Assembly (NCBI RefSeq): GCF_000955805.1
Contig: NZ_JYOA01000005.1
Coordinates: 453,254 to 517,253 of the forward strand
DNA: 64,000 nt
Source: Pseudomonas sp. 21
GTDB taxonomy: Bacteria; Pseudomonadota; Gammaproteobacteria; Pseudomonadales; Pseudomonadaceae
Direction of reading: 5' to 3'
The notes under the pieces: generated by a model
What the model was told of the DNA's origin: nothing
The model's database searches: none
What the model saw: only the letters and a program-made list of their open reading frames with translations
Made by a program: the position numbers and the translations under genes
Shown here: positions 54,304 through 63,373 of the stretch, piece after piece
Layout of the letters: the number at the start of each line of letters is the position of its first letter
How positions within the stretch are numbered: the first letter of the stretch is position 1

Positions 54304-54534
54304 CGGTGAATCCTCGAACGATAGCGGGCCGGGCGTTCTGCCGGGCCGGGCGAATGGTCGGACAAGCTGCGACTATACCGCGCACCCAAGGCGAGTGTGA
54401 ACGCAGACGCGGCATTCAGTCATTGAATGGCGGGTCAGGGGATGACTGATCGCGATCAGCCTGCCGATGACAAGTTTACTTTACATCGCAGAAATCCCGA
54501 TGTTAAGTTCACTTTACATCACAAGGAGACCGCG
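54304..54534. promoter_or_regulatory. Divergent promoter region with paired direct repeats
   Basis: Two near-identical 16-bp sites lie 33 bp apart (54472-54487 and 54505-54520) directly upstream of the membrane-protein gene. See the separate operator entry. The rest of the gap (54304-54470) holds the moxR promoter and nothing coding. Confidence 0.6.
54472..54520 (+). promoter_or_regulatory. Tandem 16-bp operator sites of the membrane/XRE module
   Basis: AAGTTTACTTTACATC at 54472-54487 and AAGTTCACTTTACATC at 54505-54520 differ at one base. Their 33-bp spacing is about three helical turns, so a regulator could bind both on one face. They lie just before the gene at 54535 and are probable autoregulatory sites of the XRE protein. 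The second site is 8 bases from the ribosome-binding site AAGGAG. Confidence 0.7.
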
Positions 54535-54924
54535 ATGAATCCCGCCCTGCGCCGCTACACCCTGTCCTGCGCCGCCCTCATGTTCATCTACTCCGCCCTG
54601 GTGGCGCTGATCAGCTGGGGGCTGGACCTGCAGCAGCTGCCTTATGCCCTGCGCGTCCTGGCCGCCGCTTCTCCGGCGCTGCCGCTGCTGGCGATGCTCT
54701 ATGTGTTCGACCGCTACTTGCGCAGCGAGCCGGACGAGTTCCTGCGTTTCCTGCTGTCCCGCGCCGCCATGCTGGCCGGCGGCGTGGTGGTCGGGTTGTT
54801 CAGCGCCTGGGGCTTCCTGGAGCAGTACGCCGCCTGGCCGCGCTTCCCGGTGATCCTCGCTTTCCCGCTGTTCTGGGCTGCCTACGGCATCGCCGTGGTA
54901 CTGCTGCGCCGGCGCTTCGCCTGA
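54535..54924 (+). CDS. Four-helix membrane protein paired with XRE regulator
   Basis: A 129-residue protein with four hydrophobic segments (near residues 10-30, 42-58, 75-95, 103-122) and no recognised domain. AAGGAG lies 8 bases before the ATG. The XRE gene starts 9 bp after its stop codon, so the two form an operon. The arrangement resembles the small membrane-protein plus DUF2178-like XRE modules of bacteria. Function unknown. Confidence 0.82.
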   Translation: MNPALRRYTLSCAALMFIYSALVALISWGLDLQQLPYALRVLAAASPALPLLAMLYVFDRYLRSEPDEFLRFLLSRAAMLAGGVVVGLFSAWGFLEQYAAWPRFPVILAFPLFWAAYGIAVVLLRRRFA

Positions 54925-54933
54925 GGACGACCT

Positions 54934-55134
54934 ATGCAGAATCGCCTCAAGGCACTGCGCGCCGAACACGGCTGGAGCCAACAGGACCTGGCCCTGCAGC
55001 TGCAGGTTTCACGGCAGAGCGTGATCGCCATCGAGAGTGGCAAGTTCGACCCCAGCCTGCCGCTGGCCTTTCGTATAGCCCGGGTTTTCGGGCTGCCCAT
55101 CGAGGCCATCTTCAGCGACGCGCAGCCCCAGTGA
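54934..55134 (+). CDS. Small XRE-family helix-turn-helix regulator
   Basis: A 66-residue protein that is essentially one HTH domain (WSQQDLALQLQVSRQSVIAIE) with the ending LAFRIARVFGLPIEAIF. It belongs to the small YozG/YgzD-like regulators that control an adjacent membrane protein. It is the second gene of the operon and is expected to bind the tandem 16-bp sites at 54472-54520. Confidence 0.92.
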   Translation: MQNRLKALRAEHGWSQQDLALQLQVSRQSVIAIESGKFDPSLPLAFRIARVFGLPIEAIFSDAQPQ

Positions 55135-55215
55135 GCCGGGTGCCCCGACTGGACTACGAAGCCCGCCGGGCATAGGCTGCTGGGTCTGCACAGCTCCGAA
55201 TCTAAGGAACGCATC

Positions 55216-56190
55216 ATGAGCCGCATATTCGCCGACAACGCGCAGTCCATCGGCAACACGCCGCTGGTCCAGATCAACCGCATCGCCCCGCGCGGCGTCA
55301 CCATCCTGGCCAAGATCGAAGGCCGCAACCCCGGTTACTCGGTGAAGTGCCGGATCGGCGCCAACATGATCTGGGATGCCGAGTCCGGCGGCCGTCTGAA
55401 GTCGGGCATGACCATCGTCGAGCCGACATCCGGCAACACCGGCATCGGCCTGGCCTTCGTCGCCGCCGCCCGTGGCTACAAGCTGATCCTCACCATGCCC
55501 TCCTCCATGAGCCTGGAACGCCGCAAGGTGCTCAAGGCCCTCGGCGCCGAGATCGTCCTGACCGAGCCGGCCAAGGGCATGAAGGGCGCCATTGCCAAGG
55601 CCGAGGAAATCCTCGCCAGCGACCCGGCGAAATACTTCATGCCGGCGCAGTTCGACAACCCGGCCAACCCGGCGATCCACGAGAAGACCACCGGCCCGGA
55701 AATCTGGAACGACACCGATGGCGCGGTGGACGTGCTGGTGGCTGGCGTGGGGACCGGCGGGACCATTACCGGCGTGTCGCGCTACATCAAGAACACCAGG
55801 GGCAAGCCGATCCTCTCGGTGGCTGTCGAGCCGGTCGCCTCGCCGGTGATCAGCCAGGCCCTGGCCGGCGAAGAGATCAAGCCGAGCCCGCACAAGATCC
55901 AGGGTATCGGCGCCGGCTTCGTACCGAAGAACCTCGACCTGTCCCTGGTCGACCGCGTCGCCACCATCGCCGACGAGGACGCCAAGAACATGGCCCTGCG
56001 CCTGATGCAGGAAGAAGGCATTCTCTGCGGCATTTCCAGCGGCGCCGCCATGGCCGCCGCGGTGAAGCTCGCCGAAGAGCCGAACATGCAGGGCAAGACC
56101 ATTGTCGTGGTGCTGCCCGACTCGGGTGAGCGCTACCTCTCCACCATGCTCTTCGACGGCCTGTTCGAGGACCAGGAACTGGTCCAGTAA
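55216..56190 (+). CDS. cysK: O-acetylserine sulfhydrylase A (cysteine synthase)
   Basis: A 324-residue PLP enzyme that makes cysteine from O-acetylserine and sulfide. The PLP lysine is in [10 protein letters not shown] (about Lys44), the substrate loop is [10 protein letters not shown] and the phosphate cup is [14 protein letters not shown]. Its final residues include the EDQELVQ tail. It joins the window's sulfur theme but has its own promoter and terminator. Confidence 0.96.
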   Translation: MSRIFADNAQSIGNTPLVQINRIAPRGVTILAKIEGRNPGYSVKCRIGANMIWDAESGGRLKSGMTIVEPTSGNTGIGLAFVAAARGYKLILTMPSSMSLERRKVLKALGAEIVLTEPAKGMKGAIAKAEEILASDPAKYFMPAQFDNPANPAIHEKTTGPEIWNDTDGAVDVLVAGVGTGGTITGVSRYIKNTRGKPILSVAVEPVASPVISQALAGEEIKPSPHKIQGIGAGFVPKNLDLSLVDRVATIADEDAKNMALRLMQEEGILCGISSGAAMAAAVKLAEEPNMQGKTIVVVLPDSGERYLSTMLFDGLFEDQELVQ

Positions 56191-56198
56191 GCTCTATT

Positions 56199-56223
56199 CC
56201 GCCCCTCTGCGGGGCGGTTTCCT
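56199..56223 (+). terminator. Rho-independent terminator of cysK
   Basis: CCGCCCC-TCTGC-GGGGCGG followed by TTTCC, 8 bp after the stop codon. Confidence 0.85.
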
Positions 56224-56320
56224 ACCTGCCGTTCCGAATCGGTGCGGCTCGGGTCACGTGCGCTGTCTGCGGACCCGCAGGCAGCCATGGCCCCTCGCCA
56301 TGTTCCGGCAAAATGGTTAA

Positions 56321-57496
<1,176 letters not shown>

Positions 57497-57844
57497 GCGT
57501 CAACCTTGCGTGACAACGCGCGGCCCCGGCCGCGCGTTGTCGTTTCTGCCGATTGCACCGGGCCGGATTTCGCGGAGAGCGCCCGCCCCAGTGAGAGATG
57601 CAGGAGGCGAACTCCTTGTAGGAGCGAGCTTGCTCGCGAACAGGCCCCGCGACGGAATCGGTTCGCGAGCAAGCTCGCTCCTACGAAATGCGTCAGCACA
57701 GGTGCAGCCTGTGCGCGTTGTCGTTTCTGTCGCAGGAATCGCAGATTGCCGCGCGACTCGCACAGGGCTCGCCTGCGCGCGCAACGCCCGCTATAGTCAG
57801 CCCACGCAGCGCCGTTGCTGCCCCACTGAACAGGTTCGCCGTCC
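57497..57844. other. Intergenic region with REP pair and promoter of the leader
   Basis: It contains the terminator at 57512-57545, an inverted REP pair (57618-57641 and 57661-57684), a second GCACAGG/CCTGTGC hairpin at 57696-57714, and a -10-like TATAGT at 57792-57797 that probably starts the proline-rich leader transcript. No -35 of good quality was found. Confidence 0.6.
57512..57545 (+). terminator. Terminator after the polyamine-binding protein gene
   Basis: GACAACGCGCGGCC and GGCCGCGCGTTGTC form a perfect 14-bp stem with a 2-nt loop, followed by GTTTCT. A 17-bp copy of its 3' edge (GCGCGTTGTCGTTTCTG) recurs at 57714-57730 after a GCACAGG/CCTGTGC hairpin. Confidence 0.82.
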
Positions 57845-58003
57845 ATGTCCCGATACCCATTGCCCGATCCGGCAATCATCGCTGCAGCCTCCCCGGCACG
57901 CGGCGCGGGTGCGGGCGCGGCCTGCCCTCCTCCTCCTGTCGTCGCTGTCGCGTCGCCTCCGCCACCCGGTGCGGCCTACCCGCCACCCGGCGTGAGCTTC
58001 TGA
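57845..58003 (+). CDS. Proline-rich leader ORF upstream of an EamA exporter
   Basis: A 52-codon frame with 15 prolines, in runs of PPPP, PPPP and PPP (CPPPPVVAVASPPPPGAAYPPP). Its stop codon TGA (58001-58003) is inside the loop of the terminator-like hairpin 57990-58019. A TATAGT -10 is 50 bp upstream and AGG lies 10 bases before the ATG. Third-position GC (about two thirds) is lower than neighbours, so the peptide may be regulatory rather than a conserved protein. Chance occurrence cannot be excluded. Confidence 0.4.
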   Translation: MSRYPLPDPAIIAAASPARGAGAGAACPPPPVVAVASPPPPGAAYPPPGVSF

Positions 58004-58019
58004 CGCCTCACGCGTTTTT
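57990..58019 (+). promoter_or_regulatory. Possible transcription attenuator before the EamA gene
   Basis: GCGTGAG (57990-57996) pairs with CTCACGC (58007-58013) around a 10-nt loop and is followed by GTTTTT, the form of an intrinsic terminator. The end of the proline-rich leader ORF lies in its loop, so translation through the leader could decide whether it forms. No alternative antiterminator stem was found by eye. Confidence 0.45.
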
Positions 58020-58115
58020 CACCGCCTGGTTTCCCGCGTTCAACTGACGCGGCTCCCGGTATGTGTCCGGCCCTAAGCAGGCCGGGCGTGATCTGCCTGA
58101 CGACAGGTGCATTGC

Positions 58116-59021
58116 ATGATTTCGTTCACTCGTTCTTCCCTGGCCGGCCTGGCCAGTACCTCGCTGTTCGTGCTGCTGTGGAGCAGCGCCGCGATCATCA
58201 GCAAGTGGGGCCTGGCCCACGCCTCGCCGATGGTGTTCCTCATTGCCCGCTTCGGCACCGCGCTACTGGCGCTGCTGATCCTCTCCCCGCTGATCGGCCT
58301 GCGCTGGCCGCGCGAGCGCAGGCAGGTTCGCCATGCCGTGTTCACCGGCCTGGTGATGCTGGGTATCTATCCGATCTTCTACCTGATGGCGCTGGACCTG
58401 CACGTCACCCCCGGCGTGATCGCCACGGTGCTGGGCGTACAGCCAATGCTGACCAGCTTCCTGCTCGAACGCCGGCATTCGCCGCAGCGCCTTGCCGGTC
58501 TCGCGCTGGGGCTGATCGGGCTGGTGATGGTGGTCTACCAGAGCATCGGGCTGTCCGGCCTGACCTTCGCCGGGCTGGCCTGCTGCCTGCTGGCACTGCT
58601 GTCGATCACCGGCGGCTCGATCCTGCAGAAGAACATCCGCGAGAATCCGCTGGGCACCCTGCCGCTGCAGTACATCGCCGGGCTGGCGCTGTGCGTCGCC
58701 GTGGCGCCCTTCCAGCCGCTGCATGTGGAATGGAATGCTGCGTTCATCCTCAGTGCACTGTGGATGGGGCTGATGGTCTCGGTGCTGGCCACCGTGCTGC
58801 TCTACCGGATGATCGCGGCGGGCAACCTGGTCAACGTCACCAGCCTGTTCTACCTGGTGCCGGCGGTCACGGCGCTGATGGATTACACGGTGTTCGGCAA
58901 TCGCCTGTCCGCCCTCGGGCTGCTGGGCATGGGGCTGATCGTGGTGGGCCTGATGCTGGTGTTTCGCAAGACGGCTCCGGCGCGGGACGCTGGAAACGCA
59001 CAAGCGGTGGATAACGGGTAG
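58116..59021 (+). CDS. EamA/DMT-family exporter behind the leader
   Basis: A 301-residue transporter with ten hydrophobic segments in two EamA repeats (SLFVLLWSSAAIISKWGLAHASPM at the start, LFYLVPAVTALMDYTVFGNRL in the second). The ATG at 58116 has ACAGG 8 bases upstream; an in-frame GTG at 58107 is less likely. Preceding leader and hairpin suggest it is controlled by attenuation. An amino acid or peptide exporter role is only a guess from that. Confidence 0.88.
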   Translation: MISFTRSSLAGLASTSLFVLLWSSAAIISKWGLAHASPMVFLIARFGTALLALLILSPLIGLRWPRERRQVRHAVFTGLVMLGIYPIFYLMALDLHVTPGVIATVLGVQPMLTSFLLERRHSPQRLAGLALGLIGLVMVVYQSIGLSGLTFAGLACCLLALLSITGGSILQKNIRENPLGTLPLQYIAGLALCVAVAPFQPLHVEWNAAFILSALWMGLMVSVLATVLLYRMIAAGNLVNVTSLFYLVPAVTALMDYTVFGNRLSALGLLGMGLIVVGLMLVFRKTAPARDAGNAQAVDNG

Positions 59022-59242
59022 TCCTCCGTGGGGCTTGCCCCCTCTCCCTAACCCTCTCCCTGAAGGGAGAGGGGACTAGTCTGCGCCAACTGAAAGATCC
59101 GAGCGGTCCTGCCAGCACCGGAAGAACTCGGGCGTTGAAGCTCGCAGAGGACTGCTCCCTCTCCCTTCGGAGCGGGGCGCGCAGCCAGGGCTGGGGAGAG
59201 GGAAACCCGCCGGCACAAACTATCAGGAAATGTCCGTCGCCC
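59022..59242. repeat. Gap with CTCTCCC inverted repeat
   Basis: CCTCTCCCTGAAGGGAGAGG at 59053-59072 is the same palindromic element as at 41005-41024. A degenerate second copy follows near 59155-59200. Between convergent genes; nothing coding. Confidence 0.75.
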
Positions 59243-60148
59243 TCACCCCGCCGTCTCCACCTTCGCCACCGGCGCCGGCCGCAGCACCAGCCACAGCGCC
59301 GCGGCGATCAGCACGCCTCCCTGCAGGTGCGCCCAGGACAGCGACTCATCCAACAGCAGCACGCCCCAGAACACGCCGAAGGGCGGGATCAGGAAGGTCA
59401 CCGTCATGGTCTTCAACGGGCCGATGCTGGCCAGCAGGCGGAAGTACAGGACGTAGGCGAAGGACGTGCAGAGGAAGCCCAGGCCAGCCAGCGCCAGCAG
59501 GATCTTCGGCTCGGCCAGCGGCGCCAGCGGCATGTCCAGGCTGGTGCCGAGGAAGAACGGCAGCAGGCACAGGGTTGCGCCCGTCTGGCTGCCCAGGGCC
59601 GAGACAGCGAAGTCCAGCCCGCCCTGGTCGTTGATCCAGCGCTTGGTGAAATAGCCGGCGAAGCCGTAGCAGGTCGTCGCCACCAGGCAGGCGGCGGCGC
59701 CCCAGAGCACCTGAGAGTCGAAGGGAACAGGCCCGGCGCGGGTCAGCACCGCTACGCCGGCCAACCCCAGCAATACGCCGAGCGCCTTGCCGCCGGTGAG
59801 TGCCTCACCGAAGAACAGCGAACCGATCAGCACGCCCATCAGCGGCGTGGTGGCGTTGAAGATCGCCGAATACCCCGCCGGCAGAAACTGCGCCGCCAGG
59901 CTGTACATCAGCACCGGGATGCCAGAAGCAATCACGCCGATCAGCAGGAGGCGCACCAGCTTGCCGCGGAAATCCCAGCGGGTGCGCAGGACCAGCATGA
60001 TCACAACCAGCCCGGCTGCGGACAGCACGACACGAAAGAACGCCGTCGGCATGACCCCGATGGCGGGCACCAGTTGGCGCATGAACAGGAAGCTGGCCCC
60101 CCAGATGGCGGCCAGCCCGAACATATTCAGCAGAGCAGCGGGATTCAT
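59243..60148 (-). CDS. EamA/DMT-family exporter
   Basis: A 301-residue transporter starting NPAALLNMFGLAAIWGASFLFMR with ten membrane segments and the family motif LIPPFGVFWGVLLLDESLSW in the second repeat. Substrate unknown. It is convergent with the EamA gene at 58116 and is not a close copy of it. Confidence 0.9.
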   Translation of the reverse strand: MNPAALLNMFGLAAIWGASFLFMRQLVPAIGVMPTAFFRVVLSAAGLVVIMLVLRTRWDFRGKLVRLLLIGVIASGIPVLMYSLAAQFLPAGYSAIFNATTPLMGVLIGSLFFGEALTGGKALGVLLGLAGVAVLTRAGPVPFDSQVLWGAAACLVATTCYGFAGYFTKRWINDQGGLDFAVSALGSQTGATLCLLPFFLGTSLDMPLAPLAEPKILLALAGLGFLCTSFAYVLYFRLLASIGPLKTMTVTFLIPPFGVFWGVLLLDESLSWAHLQGGVLIAAALWLVLRPAPVAKVETAG

Positions 60149-60233
60149 CGCGAAAAGCTCCAGGGCAGGTAAGCCGCCAGACTACGCCAGCGGCAGACAC
60201 CATCCATCCATAGCTGACTTTCAAAGTCCACTG

Positions 60234-60731
60234 TCAGATGCGACGCAGGCGGGCCATGCTCAGCACGTCGGCGTAGATGCCGTCGCGAATGGCGTACTCG
60301 CGCAATTGGCCCTCCACTTCGAAACCGAACTTGCGGTACAGCGCGATGGCCGGAGCGTTGTCGGTGTAGACGGTCAGTTCGACGCGGCGCAGGGCCATCC
60401 AGTTGTCCGCAAGGTCCATCAACTCGGCCAGCAGCCGCGTGCCGACGCCGCGCCCCTGCCAGGCCACCGCCACGCCCATGCCGATGCTGCCGCAATGGCT
60501 GCGCCGCACGCGCGGGAACTGTTCGATGCTCGCGCTGCCGATCACCTGGTCCTGGTGCATCGCCATCAGCGTTACCCGGCGCTCGTCATCCAGCACCATT
60601 CGCTTGCGCCACAGGTCCGGCGCCTGATGCGGCATCTGCAGCACCTGGCGGCACACGGCCGGGTCGTTGTAGAGGGCCGCGAGGCCATTGATGTGCTGCT
60701 CGGTGCAGCGCTCGATGCGAAACTCTTCCAT
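60234..60731 (-). CDS. GNAT acetyltransferase (SpeG/RimJ-like)
   Basis: A 165-residue N-acetyltransferase. The acetyl-CoA loop is GVAVAWQGRGVGTRLLAELMD (R/Q-G-x-G pattern near residue 92) and it ends VYTDNAPAIALYRKFGFEVEGQLREYAIRDG, the layout of the RimJ/SpeG group. Substrate unknown. The ATG at 60731 gives MEEFRIERC; it is divergent from aceK. Confidence 0.9.
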   Translation of the reverse strand: MEEFRIERCTEQHINGLAALYNDPAVCRQVLQMPHQAPDLWRKRMVLDDERRVTLMAMHQDQVIGSASIEQFPRVRRSHCGSIGMGVAVAWQGRGVGTRLLAELMDLADNWMALRRVELTVYTDNAPAIALYRKFGFEVEGQLREYAIRDGIYADVLSMARLRRI

Positions 60732-60908
60732 TGCGGGCCGGCTCCTTGCCGATAGGGCTTTTCCAGGGCTCTTTGTCCAAGAGCGTGGCCGGCCAGCATA
60801 CGCGTTAATTTCACGGGAAAGCGCCACGATCCTCCGGCGAAATCGCCCTTTCCCTCCCCCATTCCCATGGCTAAGCTCGCTGCACCAGAACCCAGCAGAG
60901 GCGCTCCC

Positions 60909-62657
60909 ATGGCTCAGCACTGGCCGGCGACCGAGATCGCGACCCTGATCCTCGAAGGCTTCGACGACTACCGCGCGAAGTTCCACCAGATCACCGCCGG
61001 AGCGCCCGCGCGTTTCGAGCAGGCGCAATGGCAGGAGGCCCAGCGCGCCTCCGCCGCACGCATCGACCTGTACGAGGAAATGGTCGCCGAGACCGTAAGC
61101 CGCCTGACCCGCGCCATGGTCGGCATCGACCTGGTGGACGTGGAGCGCTGGCCCATCGCCAAGAGCGCCTACATCACCCTGATCGACCCGCGGCTGGACG
61201 ACGAACTCGCGGAAACCTGGTTCAACTCGATCTTCTGCGGCCTGTTCAGCCACGACAACATCAGCGACGGCACGATGTTCGTGCACACCACCCGGCCCTC
61301 GCTGCGCGCCCATTCGCGCGATCCGCACACGCGCCTCTACCGCCCCGGCGGCAAGCTGCGCCAGGCGCTGGAGAGCATCTTCGACGACTACCGCTTCGCC
61401 GTGGACTACGACGACCGCGAACGCGACCTGGAGCGCATGGATCACCTGCTGCACGCCAACCTGCCGGACTGGGTGTGCAAGGACCCGACCCTGACCATCG
61501 AGCTGATCGGCTCGGTGTTCTACCGCAACAAGGGCGCCTACCTGGTCGGCCGCCTGTTCACCCCCGAGGAGCAGTGGCCGCTGGTGTTCCCGCTGGTGCA
61601 CCACGAGGGGCGCGGCATCCAGTTCGACACGGTGATCACCGACGAGGCGGAAGTCTCGATCATCTTCTCCTTCACCCGCTCCTACTTCATGGTCGACGCG
61701 CCGGTGCCGGCGGAGATGGTCGCCTTCCTCAAGCGCCTGCTGCCGGGCAAGCACATCGCCGAGCTGTACACCTCCATCGGCTTCTACAAGCAGGGCAAGA
61801 GCGAGTTCTACCGCGCGCTGATCAACCACCTGGCGACCACCGACGACCGCTTCGTGATGGCCCCCGGCGTGCGCGGCATGGTCATGAGCGTGTTCACCCT
61901 GCCCGGCTTCAATACGGTGTTCAAGATCATCAAGGACAACTTCAACCCGGCCAAGACCGTGGACCACGCCACGGTGATCCAGAAGTACCAGCTGGTGAAG
62001 AACCACGACCGTGTCGGGCGCCTGGCCGACACCCAGCAGTTCGCCGATTTCCGCTTCCCGGTGCGAAAGTTCGACCCCGACTGCCTTGCCGAACTGCTGG
62101 ACGTCGCGCCCTCCACCGTGATTCTGGAGGGCGACGTGGTGCTGATCCGCCACTGCTGGACCGAGCGCCGCATGACCCCGCTGAACATCTACCTGGAGCA
62201 CGCCACGCCGGCGCAGGTGGAAGAAGCGCTGAAGGACTACGGGCTGGCGATCAAGCAACTGGCGGCAGCGAACATCTTCCCCGGCGACATGCTGCTGAAG
62301 AACTTCGGCGTCACCCGCCACGGCCGCGTGGTGTTCTACGACTACGACGAGATCTGCTACCTCACCGAAGTGCATTTCCGCCACATCCCGCCGGCGCGCT
62401 ACGAGGAGGACGAGATGTCCTCCGAGCCCTGGTACTCGGTGGGGCCGATGGATGTGTTCCCGGAAGAGTTCCCGCGCTTCCTGTTCGTCGACCTGAAGCT
62501 GCGCCGGCAGTTCGCCAAGCTGCACGGCAACCTGTTCGACGCGGACTACTGGAAGGGGCTGCAGGAACAGATTCGCGCCGGCAAGGTGATCGACGTGTTC
62601 CCCTACCGCCGCCACGAATCGCCCGAGGAAGCCTTGGGGCGTCAGGCCAACCTGTAG
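60909..62657 (+). CDS. aceK: Isocitrate dehydrogenase kinase/phosphatase AceK
   Basis: AceK phosphorylates and dephosphorylates isocitrate dehydrogenase to steer carbon to the glyoxylate shunt. The 582-residue product has the ATP-binding segment [21 protein letters not shown] (about residues 315-335), followed by [23 protein letters not shown] and the catalytic [12 protein letters not shown]. The ATG at 60909 matches the N-terminus of P. aeruginosa AceK as I recall it. The stop codon TAG is the start of a REP arm (GTAGGAGCGAGC...). Confidence 0.96.
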   Translation: MAQHWPATEIATLILEGFDDYRAKFHQITAGAPARFEQAQWQEAQRASAARIDLYEEMVAETVSRLTRAMVGIDLVDVERWPIAKSAYITLIDPRLDDELAETWFNSIFCGLFSHDNISDGTMFVHTTRPSLRAHSRDPHTRLYRPGGKLRQALESIFDDYRFAVDYDDRERDLERMDHLLHANLPDWVCKDPTLTIELIGSVFYRNKGAYLVGRLFTPEEQWPLVFPLVHHEGRGIQFDTVITDEAEVSIIFSFTRSYFMVDAPVPAEMVAFLKRLLPGKHIAELYTSIGFYKQGKSEFYRALINHLATTDDRFVMAPGVRGMVMSVFTLPGFNTVFKIIKDNFNPAKTVDHATVIQKYQLVKNHDRVGRLADTQQFADFRFPVRKFDPDCLAELLDVAPSTVILEGDVVLIRHCWTERRMTPLNIYLEHATPAQVEEALKDYGLAIKQLAAANIFPGDMLLKNFGVTRHGRVVFYDYDEICYLTEVHFRHIPPARYEEDEMSSEPWYSVGPMDVFPEEFPRFLFVDLKLRRQFAKLHGNLFDADYWKGLQEQIRAGKVIDVFPYRRHESPEEALGRQANL

Positions 62658-62742
62658 GAGCGAGCTTGCTCGCGAACAACGGCACCCCACCTGACATCGA
62701 CACGTCGGGCTGACACCGGTTCGCGAGCAAAATCGCTCCTAC
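62654..62742. repeat. REP pair overlapping the aceK stop codon
   Basis: Arm at 62654-62677 begins with the last base of the leucine codon and contributes the aceK TAG; the partner at 62719-62742 has AAATCG in place of AAGCTCG. The element therefore covers the end of a coding sequence. Confidence 0.9.
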
Positions 62743-62758
62743 GAAGAGCCGTCGAGGT

Positions 62759-63283
62759 TCAGTTCCAGTGACGGCGCGAAGCGCGACGGTTGTCGCCCAG
62801 GCCGACCAGCGCCGCCAACGAAGCCATCAGCACCTCGGCGATCCACGCCAGCAGCAGGCCGCCGGCCAGCGCCCAGCCAATGGCCTCGGGCTCCAGCACC
62901 ACCTGGTAGCGGTAATTCTCGTAGGTTTCCTGCAGCAACTCATGGTTCGGCGCCGTCACCATGTGCAGCGCGCGCTGGTACCAGCTGCCCTGCAGCGCCT
63001 GCCATTCGTTCTCGAATAGCTGGGCACGGCGCATGAGGCGCTCGATGTTGTCGGCGTCACGCTGGAATACCGGGTCGGCACTACCGCGGTAATGCGCCAC
63101 CAGGGCACTCAGGTCCCCCTTGAAGAACTGCCCCGATGTGTCCTTGAACCCCTGGAGTGCCTGGGTGGCCTCGATGCGGTGGGCGTCGACGCGTTGCGCG
63201 TAATCCTTGATGAAGCCCGGCACCTGGACCGCGACCATCAGCCCCAGTGCAAACAGCACCATGCGTACGTAGCTGCGCAGCAT
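62759..63283 (-). CDS. DUF2937 membrane protein
   Basis: A 174-residue protein with an N-terminal membrane segment (MVLFALGLMVAVQVPGF) and a C-terminal one (GWALAGGLLLAWIAEVLMASLAAL), and between them a charged stretch with FKDTSGQFFKGDLSALVAHY. It matches DUF2937 as I recall. Function unknown. It lies alone, convergent with aceK. Confidence 0.85.
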   Translation of the reverse strand: MLRSYVRMVLFALGLMVAVQVPGFIKDYAQRVDAHRIEATQALQGFKDTSGQFFKGDLSALVAHYRGSADPVFQRDADNIERLMRRAQLFENEWQALQGSWYQRALHMVTAPNHELLQETYENYRYQVVLEPEAIGWALAGGLLLAWIAEVLMASLAALVGLGDNRRASRRHWN

Positions 63284-63373
63284 TCTTTCCCCCTTCGTTC
63301 TTATGGATGTGCAAGGCGACGCCGGATTCTCCCGTTTGCCGCACCGGCATTCCGGGAATGCTTCACGTCCCGA

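Noticed and set aside
57510-57995. A 161-residue frame over the region before the EamA gene
   Set aside because: It runs through a terminator and two REP arms, has no ribosome-binding site and a composition typical of translated repeats.
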